From positions 248,001-312,000 of the forward strand of contig NZ_LIHP01000021.1 of NCBI RefSeq assembly GCF_001314605.1: a DNA stretch of 64,000 nt, in the 5' to 3' direction. The notes beneath the pieces are model-generated. The model searched no databases and had not been told where the DNA came from. It saw only the letters and a list, made by a program, of their open reading frames with translations. The stretch is from Marinobacter sp. HL-58 (GTDB taxonomy: Bacteria; Pseudomonadota; Gammaproteobacteria; Pseudomonadales; Oleiphilaceae). The position numbers were made by a program, and so were the translations under genes. Numbering within the stretch: the stretch's first letter is position 1; every line of letters begins with the position of its first letter. Shown one piece after another: positions 63,682-64,000 of the stretch.

Positions 63682-64000
63682 TCAAACAGCGTACCCGGGA
63701 TTCTTGCTATCCAGCAGCCGAACCAACGCCGGCCACGTCAATGCAGACGCACTCCCAAGAGCCTGTGACTGCTCCGCCGTCGTCTGGACAGCCTGCTCCG
63801 AAGGCATATAGGTAGGCCCACAACTCTGGGCCTTCACCTGAATCTCGCAGGCCTTCATCAGGAAATACAGATAAGTGAACGTCTCCGGCACATCCCTGCC
63901 CGCTGTCAGCACCCCGTGATTGCGAAGCAACATCATCGACTTGTCACCAAGATCATTGATCAGCCGCTCGCGCTCATCCAGATTCAGCGCCACACCCTCG
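63682..64000 (-). CDS. Class II aldolase/adducin family protein, C-terminal part
   Basis: About 105 residues are inside the window; the 5' part lies beyond position 64000. The visible part includes the class II aldolase strand-loop MMLLRNHGVLTAGRDVPETF, whose His is the usual metal ligand, and the helical tail YLYFLMKACEIQVKAQ. Family members are metal-dependent aldolases or of unknown function; the adducin-like subgroup often occurs in acyl or sugar-acid catabolic clusters. The in-frame Met at 63993 is internal, not the start. Confidence 0.88.
   Translation of the reverse strand, partial: EGVALNLDERERLINDLGDKSMMLLRNHGVLTAGRDVPETFTYLYFLMKACEIQVKAQSCGPTYMPSEQAVQTTAEQSQALGSASALTWPALVRLLDSKNPGYAV

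Overview
The window reads as chromosomal DNA of a GC-rich marine gammaproteobacterium, most like Marinobacter or a close relative. That placement is inferred from gene content: Na+-coupled symporters, a TRAP transporter, NasT/NasS-type nitrate assimilation, several c-di-GMP proteins and acyl-CoA catabolism. No rRNA or tRNA gene was seen to confirm it. Nearly all of the window is ordinary chromosome. Clearly AT-richer patches lie at about 13.8-15.5 kb, 44.7-44.9 kb and 50.7-50.95 kb.

Region 1 (0.1-12.9 kb) is a complete nitrate assimilation locus. It holds nirB, a NirB-like flavoprotein, the nitrate ABC transporter (nrtA, nrtB and an ATPase), the nitrate sensor nasS, the ANTAR antiterminator nasT and, divergently, nasA. 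Each of its four transcription units has a -24/-12 (sigma-54) promoter with exact GG-N10-GC spacing. Three of the units also have a leader in which a small hairpin with an AxxGxx hexaloop overlaps the 5' arm of an intrinsic terminator. This is the architecture expected of NasT (ANTAR) antitermination targets. A near-perfect NtrC site lies upstream of the nirB unit.

Region 2 (12.9-18.7 kb) has a SprT-like metalloprotease gene overlapping the 3' end of nasA, then an AT-richer patch with gene debris, a perfect 18-bp inverted repeat, two paralogous lipoproteins, a small unknown protein and an orphan type VI Hcp. A Fur-box-controlled exbB-exbD-exbD-tonB operon follows. Its second ExbD has Asn in place of the key membrane Asp, and its TonB has an 18-unit hexamer repeat coding Glu-Pro.

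Region 3 (18.8-43.4 kb) is a mix of housekeeping and signalling genes: a Cache-PAS-GGDEF cyclase, a TauE-like permease, a transglycosylase-like protein, an amidase, an HDOD-GAF protein, metNIQ, a 1-Cys peroxiredoxin, an AGCS symporter, a CBS protein, S-formylglutathione hydrolase, a degenerate HD-GYP protein, a membrane GGDEF cyclase, MATE and DMT transporters, an Aer-like receptor, an NSS transporter and an EAL phosphodiesterase with a dead GGDEF domain.

Region 4 (43.6-54.0 kb) carries a small secreted protein, an XRE regulator and a tightly overlapping operon of chemoreceptor, two-domain KaiC-like ATPase and receiver-like/GAF/GGDEF/EAL protein, followed by a TRAP transporter. Region 5 (54.2-64.0 kb) is an acyl-CoA catabolic cluster. 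It contains both halves of an ACAD10/11-type system (a hydroxyacyl-CoA kinase and an acyl-CoA dehydrogenase) as separate genes, with two SDRs, a hotdog thioesterase, two CoA ligases, a MaoC-like hydratase, part of a class II aldolase, and a SurE phosphatase overlapping the kinase gene.

Six intergenic palindromic elements of two families (cores GAGCGCAGCGAG and AATACGTCCCTGTA) lie at operon gaps and gene ends. In five of them the long flanking arms match each other closely but are unrelated between loci. These elements, the NasT leaders, the KaiC operon and the split ACAD10/11 cluster are the most interesting things in the window.
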